In this document: one piece after another, positions 5,400-5,633 of the stretch
Layout: every line of letters starts with the position of its first letter
Numbering within the stretch: the stretch's first letter is position 1
Assembly: GCA_012910725.1 (NCBI GenBank)
Contig: WNEG01000081.1
Coordinates: 1-5,633 of the forward strand
Direction: 5' to 3'
Length of the DNA stretch: 5,633 nt
Source: Candidatus Ethanoperedens thermophilum
Lineage (GTDB): Archaea; Halobacteriota; Methanosarcinia; Methanosarcinales; EX4572-44
Program-made: the position numbers and the translations under genes
Notes under the pieces: model-generated
What the model was told of the DNA's origin: nothing
Database searches by the model: none
Seen by the model: only the letters and a program-made list of their open reading frames with translations

Positions 5400-5633
5400 T
5401 CAAATTCAGCTTTAAAAGTTCCGGTTTCTAATTTGACGGGCATATCTGCTCTATCGATGCTTCTTTGATTTTGTCGCGCAAAAACGTGTTGCCTGAGAGT
5501 GTGTAACGAAATAACATATCCAATCCTGGAACTCAAAAAAATTGAAACTTTTATGGATTCAAAGTTGCGGAGGTTATTTTATGACGACCTCTTAGTAGTA
5601 ACTGGCATATAACAAGGTTAACCTTTGGGTAGA
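5400..5633. other. intergenic stretch without a convincing gene
   Basis: No ORF of credible length or composition is seen on either strand. The minus strand has a 29-codon ORF (5517-5428) and an overlapping open stretch in another frame ending near 5397, which could be remnants of a decayed gene but match nothing recognisable. The plus strand has a TATA-like TTTTATG (5549-5555), a strong GGAGGT (5569-5574) before ATG 5581, a four-codon ORF, and a perfect 12-nt palindrome AAGGTTAACCTT (5614-5625). This may be the control region of a rightward gene beyond the window. Confidence 0.35.

Noticed and set aside
5428..5517. 29-codon minus-strand ORF upstream of htpX
   Set aside because: Too short and unrecognised, with no ribosome site; an overlapping frame is equally open, so chance cannot be excluded.

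Overview
The window looks like a chromosomal segment of an archaeon, most likely a methanogen or ANME-type member of the Methanosarcinales and relatives. This is inferred from three things: the tandem domain of the Methanosarcina S-layer-related type combined with NosD-type beta-helix repeats and a dockerin; the adjacent PspAB and HtpX genes; and TATA-box and GGTGA ribosome-site signals typical of Euryarchaeota. No rRNA, tRNA, CRISPR array, transposase or origin was found.

Left half (about 1-2870, plus strand). A mosaic surface-protein gene (47-1567) carries three S-layer-type repeats with an exact 315-nt period, a short NosD-like segment and a C-terminal dockerin. It has no signal peptide and begins inside a repeat, so it looks 5'-truncated. 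It is followed by a Phd/YefM-RelE type toxin-antitoxin pair (1623-2064), a decayed dockerin tail (2060-2264), a HicA-HicB pair (2326-2750) and a second, more decayed dockerin tail (about 2751-2867). The layout is therefore dockerin / TA / dockerin relic / TA / dockerin relic. Each TA module ends exactly where dockerin-like sequence begins. This alternation is the most unusual structure in the window.

Right half (2883-5317, minus strand). Three tightly spaced genes form a likely operon transcribed leftward: htpX (membrane zinc metalloprotease), pspAB (PspA-associated protein) and a COG2413-like nucleotidyltransferase. The gaps are 5 and 9 nt. A good archaeal promoter, a GGTGA ribosome site and an operator-like inverted repeat lie just upstream of htpX. 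HtpX and PspAB point to membrane or envelope stress; the role of the nucleotidyltransferase is unknown. This operon converges on the dockerin/TA region near 2870.

Right edge (5318-5633). There is no convincing gene. The stretch holds the htpX promoter, several short palindromes, and a strong GGAGGT ribosome site in front of a four-codon ORF.
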